A stretch of 56,830 nt of DNA from an uncultured Flavobacteriales bacterium. GTDB lineage: Bacteria; Bacteroidota; Bacteroidia; Flavobacteriales; BACL11. Below, piece by piece: positions 27,255 to 35,737 of this stretch. The position numbers were made by a program, and so were the translations under genes. The number at the start of each line of letters is the position of its first letter. Position 1 is the first letter of the stretch. The DNA lies in contig CASIBH010000020.1 of the NCBI GenBank assembly GCA_949372805.1, forward strand, positions 1-56,830, read 5' to 3'. Below the pieces are notes generated by a model. The model had not been told where the DNA came from, searched no databases, and worked only from the letters and a program-made list of their open reading frames with translations.

Positions 27255-28598
27255 TTAGAAGATTATTAAAGCGCTAATAAAAATTATTATTCCTGCACAC
27301 ATTATTAAAAGTGTATATGGGATAATTTCTCTTGCTTTTAGTTGTGTAATTCCTAAGAGAGGTAGCGCCCAGAACGGTTGTAGCATATTTGTTAATTGAT
27401 CTCCATAAGCTAGGGCCATAATATTTTTTGGGATATCAACCCCTAGTTTAATAGCAGCTTCTACTATAATAGGGCCTTGAACAGCCCATTGACCCCCTCC
27501 GCTAGGAACAAAAATATTTACTATAGCACCACTAATAAATGTAAAAATTGGTAATGTTGTCTTATTTGAAATATTAACAAATAATTCAGACATGATATCG
27601 ACCATTCCTGAATGATTCATTATACCCATTATTCCAAAATAAATTGGGAATTGAATTAAAATTCCAGAAGCGCCAGAAATTGCTTTGTCTACAGCATTTA
27701 AGAAATTATAAAAACTTTTATGCATAATAATTGCTAAGCCAAGTAAAAGTAAATTAATGTAATTAGGAGTTAAGAAACTAAATGACATGTAATTTGATTG
27801 AAAAATAAAATTATAGATACTAATAGTTACTATCATTCCTCCAAATATATATGCTAGAATATTTGAATGATCTAAATGTTCTGCACCTTTAGCTTTAATT
27901 ATTTTTTCTTCCTCTTTTATTTGTAGCTTGATAATTTTACCAGGATTTCTCTTTCCGATCCAATACATTAATAGTGGTAGCAATATTATTAGTGAAAAAC
28001 TTACTACAACATTCATTGTCGAAAAAATAGTTTCTCCCTGAGATATTACACCTATTTTGTTTTCAAGGAAATGTCCTGCTTCTGCAATTTTGATAGGAGC
28101 AGAGCCAGATATGCCTCCGTGCCAAACCATTAAGCCAGAATAGCCTGCAGCACCAATTAATGGATAGTTTATTTTTTTACCTTCTTTTGAGAAGTGTTCT
28201 CCAACTTTACGAGCAAAGATTGCTCCAAAGATCAAACCTAACCCCCAATTAAATAAAGAAACAATTATTGTTAAGAGAGTTACAGTAGCTGCAGCTTTTG
28301 AAGTATTTGTACAGTATAAGGTTGCTTTGGTAATTAAATTGTGAACAGGTTTTGTAAGAGCTAGAGTATGTCCAAGAACCAGCATTAGCATCATTTGCAT
28401 CGCAAACACTAATAGGTCAGGGTTCCAAATTCCTTTTTCCCAATATGTTAGAATATTTATAAAATGTGAACTTTGATTATCACTTTTTGTAATAAATAAT
28501 GCAAGTAAAAACGTTATAAAAGTTAAAATTACTGCTATTGTAAACGGAGCTGGTAGACTTTGTTTAAATAACTTTTCTAACTTATGAGAAAATGACAT
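27255..28598 (-). CDS. Short-chain fatty acid transporter (AtoE family)
   Basis: This 447-residue polytopic inner-membrane protein has about twelve hydrophobic segments. Family features are the N-terminal LPAPFTIAVILTFITFLLAL, NWGLGLIFGAIFARKVGEH, GYSGLMVWHGGISGSAPI and, late, FVPSGGGQWAVQGPIIVEAA and GDQLTNMLQPFWALPLLGI. AtoE-type carriers import butyrate and related acids. The gene stands 5 bases after the DUF3127 gene on the same strand and converges on the OppC gene. Confidence 0.92.
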   Translation of the reverse strand: MSFSHKLEKLFKQSLPAPFTIAVILTFITFLLALFITKSDNQSSHFINILTYWEKGIWNPDLLVFAMQMMLMLVLGHTLALTKPVHNLITKATLYCTNTSKAAATVTLLTIIVSLFNWGLGLIFGAIFARKVGEHFSKEGKKINYPLIGAAGYSGLMVWHGGISGSAPIKIAEAGHFLENKIGVISQGETIFSTMNVVVSFSLIILLPLLMYWIGKRNPGKIIKLQIKEEEKIIKAKGAEHLDHSNILAYIFGGMIVTISIYNFIFQSNYMSFSFLTPNYINLLLLGLAIIMHKSFYNFLNAVDKAISGASGILIQFPIYFGIMGIMNHSGMVDIMSELFVNISNKTTLPIFTFISGAIVNIFVPSGGGQWAVQGPIIVEAAIKLGVDIPKNIMALAYGDQLTNMLQPFWALPLLGITQLKAREIIPYTLLIMCAGIIIFISALIIF

Positions 28599-28603
28599 TT
28601 TCT

Positions 28604-28966
28604 TTAAAATGGAAGGTCATCATCTGGATTATCAGAATTTTCAAAAGAAGGTGCTTCTGGCATTTTATTCTCTGCACTTGAACCTGCCGCTAAATTATCT
28701 ATTTTCCACGCATCAATATTATGAAAGTATCTTCCATTATATTCTCTTGAAGATAAATTGAAAGAAACCTCAACTTGATCACCTTCTTGATGACTATTTA
28801 ACATTTGTATCTTATCTTCTCCAAATAGTTGAAAGCACACCTCTGGGTTATATTGTGCGCCTGTATCTACTAAAAAAGATTGCTTTTGCCATTCTTTACC
28901 TGCTTTTGAAGTGCCACTTTCAACACTTAATTTTCTACTTAACTTTCCTTTTATTGATAAACTCAT
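28604..28966 (-). CDS. DUF3127 protein, OB-fold/SSB-like with acidic tip
   Basis: This 120-residue protein starts at ATG 28966 (MSLSIKGKLSRKLSVESGTS). The N-terminal 85 residues resemble the single-stranded-DNA-binding OB fold, with GKEWQKQSFLVDTG and VCFQLFGEDKIQML. A flexible linker ends in DNPDDDLPF, strikingly like the acidic, Phe-terminated tip with which SSB recruits repair and replication proteins. The family is common in Bacteroidota and uncharacterised. A role in DNA metabolism is inference from the tail and fold. It is separated from the AtoE gene by 5 bases. Confidence 0.85.
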   Translation of the reverse strand: MSLSIKGKLSRKLSVESGTSKAGKEWQKQSFLVDTGAQYNPEVCFQLFGEDKIQMLNSHQEGDQVEVSFNLSSREYNGRYFHNIDAWKIDNLAAGSSAENKMPEAPSFENSDNPDDDLPF

Positions 28967-29061
28967 TCTGATTATATGTTTTTTATTGTTAAACAAAAAT
29001 AAATAAAAACTTATATAAAAAATCTTTACTTTGGGTTTAATGATTAAATGTTAAAAAATAA

Positions 29062-29069
29062 TATCTTTG
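29062..29069 (+). promoter_or_regulatory. -7 box of the tRNA-Leu gene (TATCTTTG)
   Basis: TATCTTTG lies 9 bases upstream of the first tRNA base. This matches the Bacteroidota -7 element and implies initiation just before, or at, the mature 5' end. No TTTG at the standard spacing was seen. Confidence 0.65.
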
Positions 29070-29078
29070 CCACCTATT

Positions 29079-29160
29079 GCGGGTATGGCGGAATTGGTAG
29101 ACGCGCTAGACTTAGGATCTGGTGCCGCAAGGCGTGGGGGTTCGACTCCCTTTACCCGTA
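29079..29160 (+). tRNA. tRNA-Leu (anticodon UAG)
   Basis: An 82-base class II tRNA. Acceptor GCGGGTA pairs with TACCCGT (first pair G-U) and the discriminator is A, with no encoded CCA. The D-loop has TTGGTAGACGC, the anticodon loop CTTAGGA gives UAG, there is a long variable arm, and the T-loop is GTTCGACTC. It reads CUA/CUN Leu codons. Confidence 0.97.
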
Positions 29161-29162
29161 CT

Positions 29163-29193
29163 AAAAAAACTCTATGTAAATAGAGTTTTTTTA
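29163..29193 (+). terminator. Rho-independent terminator after tRNA-Leu(UAG)
   Basis: AAAAACTCTAT, a 4-base loop (GTAA) and ATAGAGTTTTT form an 11-bp stem running into a T tract, starting 2 bases after the tRNA. It separates the tRNA from tig. Confidence 0.85.
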
Positions 29194-29220
29194 TTGTTAT
29201 TTATTTACTAGAATTAAACG

Positions 29221-29228
29221 TACTTTTG
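29221..29228 (+). promoter_or_regulatory. Probable -7 box of tig-clpP-clpX (TACTTTTG)
   Basis: TACTTTTG, 23 bases before the tig ATG and just after the terminator at 29163-29193, fits TAnnTTTG. It would drive the chaperone-protease operon. No convincing -33 element at the usual spacing. Confidence 0.5.
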
Positions 29229-29251
29229 GCGACCATTAAATATAAAATCTG

Positions 29252-30604
29252 ATGAAAATTACACAAAGCAAAGTTAAAAAAATGATGTCTTCAATTACTG
29301 TAGAGGTTGAAGAATCTGACTACATAGGAAAGGTAGATACTACTTTAAAAAAGTATAGAAAAGATGCTGTTATTCCTGGCTTTAGAAAAGGAAAAACTCC
29401 TATGTCTATCATTTCTAAACAATATAAAGTATCTGTTGTTGTTGATGAGGTTAATAAAATGATTCAAGATGAACTTTATAAGCATATTACAGATAATAAG
29501 GTAAGAGTCTTAGGAAGTCCAATGCCAATGGGTAGTGAAGAAATTGATTGGGTAAATTCGGTAGATTTTAAATTTGAATATGAAATTGGTTTAGCTCCTG
29601 AATTTGATGTGAAATTAGGTAATAAAGATTCATTAAATTATTACAATATAACTGCTGAGGCTAAATTAGTTGACAATTATTGTACTGATATAGCTAAAAG
29701 GTATGGTAAAATGAGTAATCCCGAAGTATCTGAAAAGGGAGATATGGTTTTTTGTACAATTAGTCAACTTGATGTTAATGGTGTTTTAATGGAAAATGGA
29801 ATTTCTAATGATGCAACTGTTTCTATTGATGTTATTGTTGATAAAAAAAATCAGAAAAAATTTATTGGATTAAAAAAAGATGATCATCTTATTTTGAATG
29901 TAGTAAGTGTTTTTGAAAACAAAACCGATCTTGCTGCGATGTTAAATATTTCTGCTGAAGAATTAACAGGTCTTGTTTCTGAAGAATTTCAATTTACTGT
30001 AAAACAAGTTAATAGATTAGCTCCTTCAGAACTAAATCCAGAACTTTTTGCTAAAGTTTATAAAGAAGAATCTATTAAAGATGTTAAAGCTTTTAAAGCT
30101 AAAATTAAAGAGGAGGCAGAAAATTCATTTATTGTGGAAAGTGACAGAATGTTAAAGAACGATGTTGTTACATTTTTTATAAATAAAACTAAGCTTAAAC
30201 TTCCCGATGAGTTTTTAAAAAGATGGTTGGTGAAAACATCAGAAAAACCTTTAACAATGGAACAAGTTGAACAAGAGTATGATATGTATTCTAAAAGTTT
30301 AAAATGGCAATTAATTGAAAATAAAATTTTAGAAGAGCATGAGATTAAAATAAATAACGAAGATTTACTAGAACATACCAAGAAGATGGTTGCCTTTCAA
30401 ATGAAGCAATATGGGCAACCTTCAACTGATGAAAAACAACTATTAGATATTTCTGAAAATATTTTAAAAAATGATGATGAAAGAAAAAAAATATCCGATC
30501 AACTATTTGATGAAAGAACTTTAGTTATTTATAAAGAAATTTTCAAACTTAAAAATAAATCAATTTCTTATGATGATTTTGTTAAATTAGCATCAGAAAA
30601 ATAA
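29252..30604 (+). CDS. tig: Trigger factor
   Basis: This 450-residue ribosome-associated chaperone and peptidyl-prolyl isomerase has an N-terminal ribosome-binding domain with the signature PGFRKGKTPMSII (about residues 42-54), a divergent PPIase domain (about 150-255) and a long helical C-terminal substrate cradle. The sequence is more diverged than in Proteobacteria, as usual for Bacteroidota. It lies 8 bases upstream of clpP. The tig-clpP-clpX order is widely conserved. Confidence 0.94.
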   Translation: MKITQSKVKKMMSSITVEVEESDYIGKVDTTLKKYRKDAVIPGFRKGKTPMSIISKQYKVSVVVDEVNKMIQDELYKHITDNKVRVLGSPMPMGSEEIDWVNSVDFKFEYEIGLAPEFDVKLGNKDSLNYYNITAEAKLVDNYCTDIAKRYGKMSNPEVSEKGDMVFCTISQLDVNGVLMENGISNDATVSIDVIVDKKNQKKFIGLKKDDHLILNVVSVFENKTDLAAMLNISAEELTGLVSEEFQFTVKQVNRLAPSELNPELFAKVYKEESIKDVKAFKAKIKEEAENSFIVESDRMLKNDVVTFFINKTKLKLPDEFLKRWLVKTSEKPLTMEQVEQEYDMYSKSLKWQLIENKILEEHEIKINNEDLLEHTKKMVAFQMKQYGQPSTDEKQLLDISENILKNDDERKKISDQLFDERTLVIYKEIFKLKNKSISYDDFVKLASEK

Positions 30605-30612
30605 AAAATACT

Positions 30613-31284
30613 ATGGACTATTCAGCAGAATTTAAGAAATACGCTACAAAACACAGAGGAATTAATAGCCTGCATATTGATCAATTTACATCTATACACG
30701 GAAACTATATTTCGCCAACTATTATAGAGGAGAGACAAATGAATGTCGCAAGTATGGATGTTTTTTCTAGACTTATGATGGATAGAATAATTTTTTTAGG
30801 AGTACCTATTAATGATTATGTGGCAAATATCATTCAAGCTCAATTACTTTTCTTAGAGTCTGTTGATGCAAAGAAAGATATTCTAATATATTTAAATTCA
30901 CCAGGTGGAGGTGTTTATGCTGGTTTAGGGATTTATGATACTATGCAATATATTAATCCAGATGTTTCTACAATATGTACTGGAATGGCTGCATCTATGG
31001 GAGCTGTTTTGCTATGTGCTGGAGCAAAAGGAAAAAGAACAGCTCTTCAACATTCTAGGGTTATGATTCATCAGCCTCTTGGTGGAGCTCACGGTCAAGC
31101 ATCTGACATTGAAATTACGGCAAATGAAATTAAAAAATTAAAGAATGAACTTTATCAAATAATTTCTGAACATTCTGGAAAATCATTTAAAGAGGTTTGG
31201 AAAGACAGTGATAGAGATTATTGGATGACTTCTGAAGAGGCGAAGGCATACGGTATGATAGATGAGGTTCTAAAAAGAAAATAA
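30613..31284 (+). CDS. clpP: ATP-dependent Clp protease proteolytic subunit ClpP
   Basis: This 223-residue serine protease forms the two-ring chamber of ClpXP. The catalytic triad is visible: Ser128 in GMAASMGAVLL, His153 in SRVMIHQPLGG and Asp202 in DRDYWMTSEEA. The N-terminal 30-40 residues extend beyond E. coli mature ClpP and probably include a propeptide. Its TAA overlaps the clpX ATG by one base (TAATG). Confidence 0.97.
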   Translation: MDYSAEFKKYATKHRGINSLHIDQFTSIHGNYISPTIIEERQMNVASMDVFSRLMMDRIIFLGVPINDYVANIIQAQLLFLESVDAKKDILIYLNSPGGGVYAGLGIYDTMQYINPDVSTICTGMAASMGAVLLCAGAKGKRTALQHSRVMIHQPLGGAHGQASDIEITANEIKKLKNELYQIISEHSGKSFKEVWKDSDRDYWMTSEEAKAYGMIDEVLKRK

Positions 31285-32513
31285 TGAGCTCTGAAAACTC
31301 TATTCAATGTTCATTTTGTGGCACTAAAAAACAAGATACAGATATCTTAATTGCTGGAGCGAGTGCTCATATTTGTAATTCATGTATTGAACAAGCTCAT
31401 AAAATAGTTGAGCAAGATGCTAAATCAAATTTAGATGAGCCTCAAGAATTTAATTTACTAAAGCCTGCAGAGATAAAATCACATCTTGATGATTTTGTTA
31501 TCGGTCAAGACTTTGCTAAAAAAGTTTTATCTGTTGCAGTATATAATCACTACAAAAGAATTACGCAATTAAATACATCTGAAGATGATGTAGAAATAGA
31601 AAAATCAAATATAATTATGGTAGGTAGAACTGGTACTGGTAAAACTTTACTAGCTCGTTCAATTGCAAAGCTTTTAAATGTTCCATTTTGTATTGCTGAC
31701 GCTACTGTTCTTACTGAAGCTGGATATGTAGGAGAGGATGTAGAGAGTATTTTATCAAGATTATTACAGGCTGCTGATTATGATGTGGAAAAAGCAAAAA
31801 GAGGTATAGTTTTTATTGATGAAATAGATAAGGTTGCTAGAAAAAGTGATAACCCTTCAATAACTAGAGACGTTAGTGGGGAAGGAGTGCAGCAGGCTAT
31901 GTTAAAATTATTAGAGGGAACAATTGTTAATGTACCACCTCAGGGAGGAAGAAAGCATCCAGATCAAAAAATGATAGCACTAGACACTAAAGATATTTTA
32001 TTTATAAGTGGCGGAGCTTTTGATGGGGTTGAAAAAAATATTGCATCAAGACTTAATTCAAGTGCTATTGGTTTTAAAGCAAAAAAAGATAATAAGATTG
32101 ATGACTCTAACTTTTTAAAATACATTTCTCCCCAAGATTTAAAGACTTTTGGTTTGATACCTGAATTGATTGGAAGAATGCCTGTTGTAACATATTTAAA
32201 TCCATTAGATAAAGATGCACTTAAGTTAATTTTAACTGAGCCCAAAAATGCTATTACTAAACAATATATTAAGTTATTTGAGCTAGATGGTGTTAAATTA
32301 AAATTTGAAAGTGCCGCTATTGATTTGATTGTGGATCAAGCATTAGAGTTTGAGTTAGGTGCTAGAGGTTTGCGGTCAATTTGTGAGAAAATAATGCTTG
32401 ATGCTATGTATCAGATACCTTCAGATAATTCTAAAAAGGAATTAGTAATTTCTAAAGAATTTATTAAGAATCAATTAAGTGATTTAGAAAGTAAGAATCT
32501 TAAAGTAGCTTAG
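31284..32513 (+). CDS. clpX: ATP-dependent Clp protease ATP-binding subunit ClpX
   Basis: This 409-residue AAA+ unfoldase feeds ClpP. It has an N-terminal zinc-binding domain with CSFCGTKK and CNSC (four Cys), Walker A GRTGTGKT at about residue 113, Walker [11 protein letters not shown], sensor motifs, the pore loop GYVGEDVES region and the arginine region [13 protein letters not shown]. The ClpP-contacting IGF-type loop is [10 protein letters not shown]. The Arg in GRTGTGKT replaces the usual Pro and looks lineage-typical. Its last 4 bases overlap the stop of a convergent lipoprotein gene. Confidence 0.97.
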   Translation: MSSENSIQCSFCGTKKQDTDILIAGASAHICNSCIEQAHKIVEQDAKSNLDEPQEFNLLKPAEIKSHLDDFVIGQDFAKKVLSVAVYNHYKRITQLNTSEDDVEIEKSNIIMVGRTGTGKTLLARSIAKLLNVPFCIADATVLTEAGYVGEDVESILSRLLQAADYDVEKAKRGIVFIDEIDKVARKSDNPSITRDVSGEGVQQAMLKLLEGTIVNVPPQGGRKHPDQKMIALDTKDILFISGGAFDGVEKNIASRLNSSAIGFKAKKDNKIDDSNFLKYISPQDLKTFGLIPELIGRMPVVTYLNPLDKDALKLILTEPKNAITKQYIKLFELDGVKLKFESAAIDLIVDQALEFELGARGLRSICEKIMLDAMYQIPSDNSKKELVISKEFIKNQLSDLESKNLKVA

Positions 32514-33307
32514 TCTAATACAATAAGTGTTGTTTCATTATTGTACTCAACAGTTATATCGCAATTACACAGAGAGTCACCATAATTAATTAATCTCTCT
32601 TCATAATTATTTGGAGTAATAATTGCTTGACCAGATTTGGTAATACAACTACTACTTTGAAAGCAGCTTAATTCATATGTTATTGGGTCTGTAATTATAA
32701 TATCAAAATTATTTCCATTTGAAGAATTTCCAGAAATATTCCCATTAATTAAGTATACATCATCTAAATAGTTATAACTACTATTTTGTCCATTTATCAT
32801 CTCTTTTTCTAATGATGCATTGATATTTATCACGCCATAGCCTGTCGTTAAACTTGCATCAGATATTTCAAGTTGATATATGTTATTATCTAAACAACTT
32901 AATTCTAAATTCCCTTCAATTAATATGTTGTTAATATAAAATTGGCTAAAAGTAGTATTGATAATTGCACCTGGTGTATGATATTCATTATCGAATGTAG
33001 AAATGATTTGCCCTCTCTTTAATTGTCCAAATTGTAAGCAGTTCTCTTCACCAAAGTCAATGATTAATGTGTCGGAGTTATTGTTGTTGTTATTTAATAA
33101 TGTATAAGATGGACAATTTTTTGCTTGCCCATTATAAATAAAGCCGTCTTCAATAGATCTATAAATATGATTAAATAAATTTTCAGCAAGTAAATAATCT
33201 CTACTTGATTGTATGTTGATTTGTTCTACAGGAGTTAATGCTTTTTCTTCTACACATGCAGAAAGAGATAGTAAAATTATACTTAAAAATAAAATTAATT
33301 TTTTCAT
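32510..33307 (-). CDS. Predicted lipoprotein of unknown function
   Basis: This 265-residue protein has signal peptide MKKLILFLSIILLSLSACVEE and lipobox LSAC. The ATG at 33307 was chosen over upstream in-frame starts because those would lie inside folA. The mature part is Asn/Ser-rich and beta-strand-rich, with FGEENCLQFGQLKRGQI, NNNNNNS and paired cysteines (CLQ, CNCD, SSSCITKSG). I do not recognise a family, though similar Cys-containing lipoproteins of unknown role are common in Bacteroidota. It lies 1 base after the folA stop. Confidence 0.75.
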   Translation of the reverse strand: MKKLILFLSIILLSLSACVEEKALTPVEQINIQSSRDYLLAENLFNHIYRSIEDGFIYNGQAKNCPSYTLLNNNNNNSDTLIIDFGEENCLQFGQLKRGQIISTFDNEYHTPGAIINTTFSQFYINNILIEGNLELSCLDNNIYQLEISDASLTTGYGVININASLEKEMINGQNSSYNYLDDVYLINGNISGNSSNGNNFDIIITDPITYELSCFQSSSCITKSGQAIITPNNYEERLINYGDSLCNCDITVEYNNETTLIVLD

Positions 33308-33308
33308 T

Positions 33309-33818
33309 TTAAATTTTTTTCTTTTCATAAATATAAAAAGTAAAATCAAATTTATGCTCTTTATCTTTAAAGAACTCTCTTTTATCTGTTTCAATCCATT
33401 CATTTGATAGTTTTGGGAAAAATGTATCTCCCTCAAATTTGTGATGAACTCTTGTAAGGTAAATTCTATCAACAAGATTTTTTTCTATAGCAAGTTTATA
33501 AATTTCACCACCTCCAATAATAAAAGGCTCTTTTTCATTATTTTTTTTTGCAATTTTTATTGCCTCTTCTAATGTATTTGTAACTAAACAGTTTTCAGCT
33601 TTATAATCTTTGCTTCTGGTGACAATAATATTTTCTCTGTTTGGTAATGGACGATATTTATGAGGAATAGATTCAAAGTTTTTTCTTCCCATTATTACAT
33701 GATGTCCATTTGTTTTATCTTTAAAGAACTTCGTGTCTATAGGAAGTCTCCAAATTAAGTCATTATTGGCACCAATAGCATTGTTCTCGCATGCTGCAAC
33801 TATTATTGATCTAATCAT
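33309..33818 (-). CDS. folA: Dihydrofolate reductase
   Basis: This 169-residue NADPH-dependent enzyme regenerates tetrahydrofolate after thymidylate synthesis. Landmarks are IIVAACENNAIGANNDLIWRLP (substrate site, with the usual acidic residue in the helix at FKDKT), VIMGRKNFESIP, IIVTR, and FIIGGGEIYKLAIE, the cofactor-binding motif. It overlaps the upstream saccharopine-dehydrogenase-like gene by 8 bases and is near thyA, the partner reaction. Confidence 0.96.
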   Translation of the reverse strand: MIRSIIVAACENNAIGANNDLIWRLPIDTKFFKDKTNGHHVIMGRKNFESIPHKYRPLPNRENIIVTRSKDYKAENCLVTNTLEEAIKIAKKNNEKEPFIIGGGEIYKLAIEKNLVDRIYLTRVHHKFEGDTFFPKLSNEWIETDKREFFKDKEHKFDFTFYIYEKKKI

Positions 33819-34926
33819 TAGTTTTTTTAAAATTATATTTTACATTTCTTGCTTCCAAATAGTTTTTTACATCATGAAAGTGAGTTCCTAAATATTCAGG
33901 AGGTGAGATGCCGGTTCTAGTATATTTTTTTTCCAATACTAAATTTGCTACAGCAGTACATGTAAATCCAGTTGTTCTGGCCATTGAAATTGTATCATTT
34001 TCATATCTATCCAACAAATTATATTGGTATGTTGTGGCTTTATTATCTTCTATACCTTTGATGATTATTCTCATTATAGTAAAGTCTCTATCACCATCCT
34101 TCATTTCCCATTTTGGGAATAATAATTTCGAGGTTACATCAATTGGTCTAATGTCATTTCCATTTATGTTGATCTTTTCATATGAAAAGAAACCACTTGC
34201 TCTTAAAACTTTTAAATATTCAACACATCCAGGATATCTTAGAGTTTTTTCAATCATATTTGGGACATGCGGCATTGTTTTAATTAAACTTCTAAGTCCA
34301 TCAGAGTTCCAACTTTCCAGAGTGCCTATCTCATCAAATTCTATTAATTCTGTCTCAGATAACGCTTCTTTTATTATTAATTGACTGTTCTGTACAAATC
34401 TCGCTGGACGAACATATTCTTCAATTACATCGATTGGAGAAAAAACAGCTTGATATTCATATGGCCATTCTCTTTTAACTGGAAGACCTCCAACAAGACA
34501 TTCATAATCTGTTATTTTCATATTATCGTTATGATATCCAAATATTATATTACCCATCCCTGGAGCTACACCACAGTCCATAACTGCAACAACATTTTTT
34601 TCTTTAGCTAATTCATCTAATCCAAATGGGTCTTCTGGATAAAAAGATATATCCACAATATTTTTGCCAACACAGATTACATCGTACATCATTTTATATC
34701 CCATAAATCCAGGAACTGCTCCAATTACTAAATCACAGCCTTGAATTAATTTTTGAAGAACAAGAGTATCTGCAATATCAGCGCAAATTGTTTTAATTTT
34801 TTTGTTTTTTAACTTATCTAGGTTTTTTTGTGAAATATCAATAGATGTAACATCGTGAATCCCCGCAAGGTCTTGAGCCATAACTCCACCAACTAATCCT
34901 GCCCCTAATATTGTAATTTTTTTCAT
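33811..34926 (-). CDS. Saccharopine dehydrogenase family oxidoreductase
   Basis: This 371-residue enzyme starts at ATG 34926 (MKKITILGAGLVGGVMAQDL, a Rossmann NAD(P) motif GAGLVG); longer starts would enter thyA. It contains VMDCGVAPGMGNIIFGY and, near the end, TTGFTCTAVANLVLE with GISPPEYLG, which match the family of saccharopine and carboxynorspermidine dehydrogenases. Bacteroidota copies are often linked to lysine catabolism, but neighbours folA and thyA do not support a specific pathway. Family certain, substrate uncertain. Confidence 0.85.
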   Translation of the reverse strand: MKKITILGAGLVGGVMAQDLAGIHDVTSIDISQKNLDKLKNKKIKTICADIADTLVLQKLIQGCDLVIGAVPGFMGYKMMYDVICVGKNIVDISFYPEDPFGLDELAKEKNVVAVMDCGVAPGMGNIIFGYHNDNMKITDYECLVGGLPVKREWPYEYQAVFSPIDVIEEYVRPARFVQNSQLIIKEALSETELIEFDEIGTLESWNSDGLRSLIKTMPHVPNMIEKTLRYPGCVEYLKVLRASGFFSYEKININGNDIRPIDVTSKLLFPKWEMKDGDRDFTIMRIIIKGIEDNKATTYQYNLLDRYENDTISMARTTGFTCTAVANLVLEKKYTRTGISPPEYLGTHFHDVKNYLEARNVKYNFKKTND

Positions 34927-34936
34927 TGTATTTTTT

Positions 34937-35731
34937 TTAGATTGCAACCTTTCCCTTAATGTGAGGATGACTTTCATAGTTTTCTAATTCAAAATCTTCA
35001 ATAGAAAATTCAAAAATATCTTTTATTTTTGAATTTATTTTCATCTGTGGCAGTGTTTTTGTTTCTCTACTTAATTGCAGTTTTGTTTGATCAAAATGAT
35101 TTGAATAGATATGCGCATCCCCTAATGTATGTATGAAATCTCCAAGCTCAAGAGCACATACTTGAGCAACCATCATTGTTAGCAGTGCATATGATGCGAT
35201 ATTGAATGGTACCCCTAAAAAAATATCTGCACTTCTTTGATACAGTTGACACGAAAGTTTACCATCAGCAACATAAAATTGAAAGAATGCATGACAAGGA
35301 GGTAGTGCCATTTGTTCAATTTCACCTACATTCCATGCACTGACAATTATTCTTCTGCTATTTGGTGTGTTTTTTATTTGATCTATTATTTTTTTAATTT
35401 GATCTATATGTTCTCCATTTGGAGCAGGCCAATTTCTCCATTGATATCCATAGACATGACCTAAATCACCATTTTTATCTGCCCATTCATCCCAAATTCT
35501 TACCCCATTATCTTTAAGGTATTTAATATTTGTATCTCCTTTAAGAAACCATAACAGCTCATGAATTATAGATTTTAAATGTAGTTTTTTAGTAGTTATA
35601 CACGGAAACCCTTTAGATAAATCAAATCTCATCTGATATCCAAATACACTTTTTGTTCCAGTTCCGGTTCTGTCTGTTTTGAGAGTACCTTTACTCATAA
35701 CATGATCCATCAATTCTAAATATTGTTTCAT
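34937..35731 (-). CDS. thyA: Thymidylate synthase
   Basis: Converts dUMP to dTMP using methylene-tetrahydrofolate, with DHF as product for FolA. The 264 residues match the E. coli enzyme length. Catalytic Cys146 is in [12 protein letters not shown], and [32 protein letters not shown] and [18 protein letters not shown] are all intact. It lies 10 bases upstream of the saccharopine-dehydrogenase-like gene in one minus-strand run with folA and a nucleoside transporter. Confidence 0.98.
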   Translation of the reverse strand: MKQYLELMDHVMSKGTLKTDRTGTGTKSVFGYQMRFDLSKGFPCITTKKLHLKSIIHELLWFLKGDTNIKYLKDNGVRIWDEWADKNGDLGHVYGYQWRNWPAPNGEHIDQIKKIIDQIKNTPNSRRIIVSAWNVGEIEQMALPPCHAFFQFYVADGKLSCQLYQRSADIFLGVPFNIASYALLTMMVAQVCALELGDFIHTLGDAHIYSNHFDQTKLQLSRETKTLPQMKINSKIKDIFEFSIEDFELENYESHPHIKGKVAI

Positions 35732-35737
35732 CCTTTA

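Noticed and set aside
33909..34611. Plus-strand frames opposite the saccharopine-dehydrogenase-like gene
   Set aside because: They lie antisense to a conserved enzyme, have no recognisable protein features and begin without a promoter.
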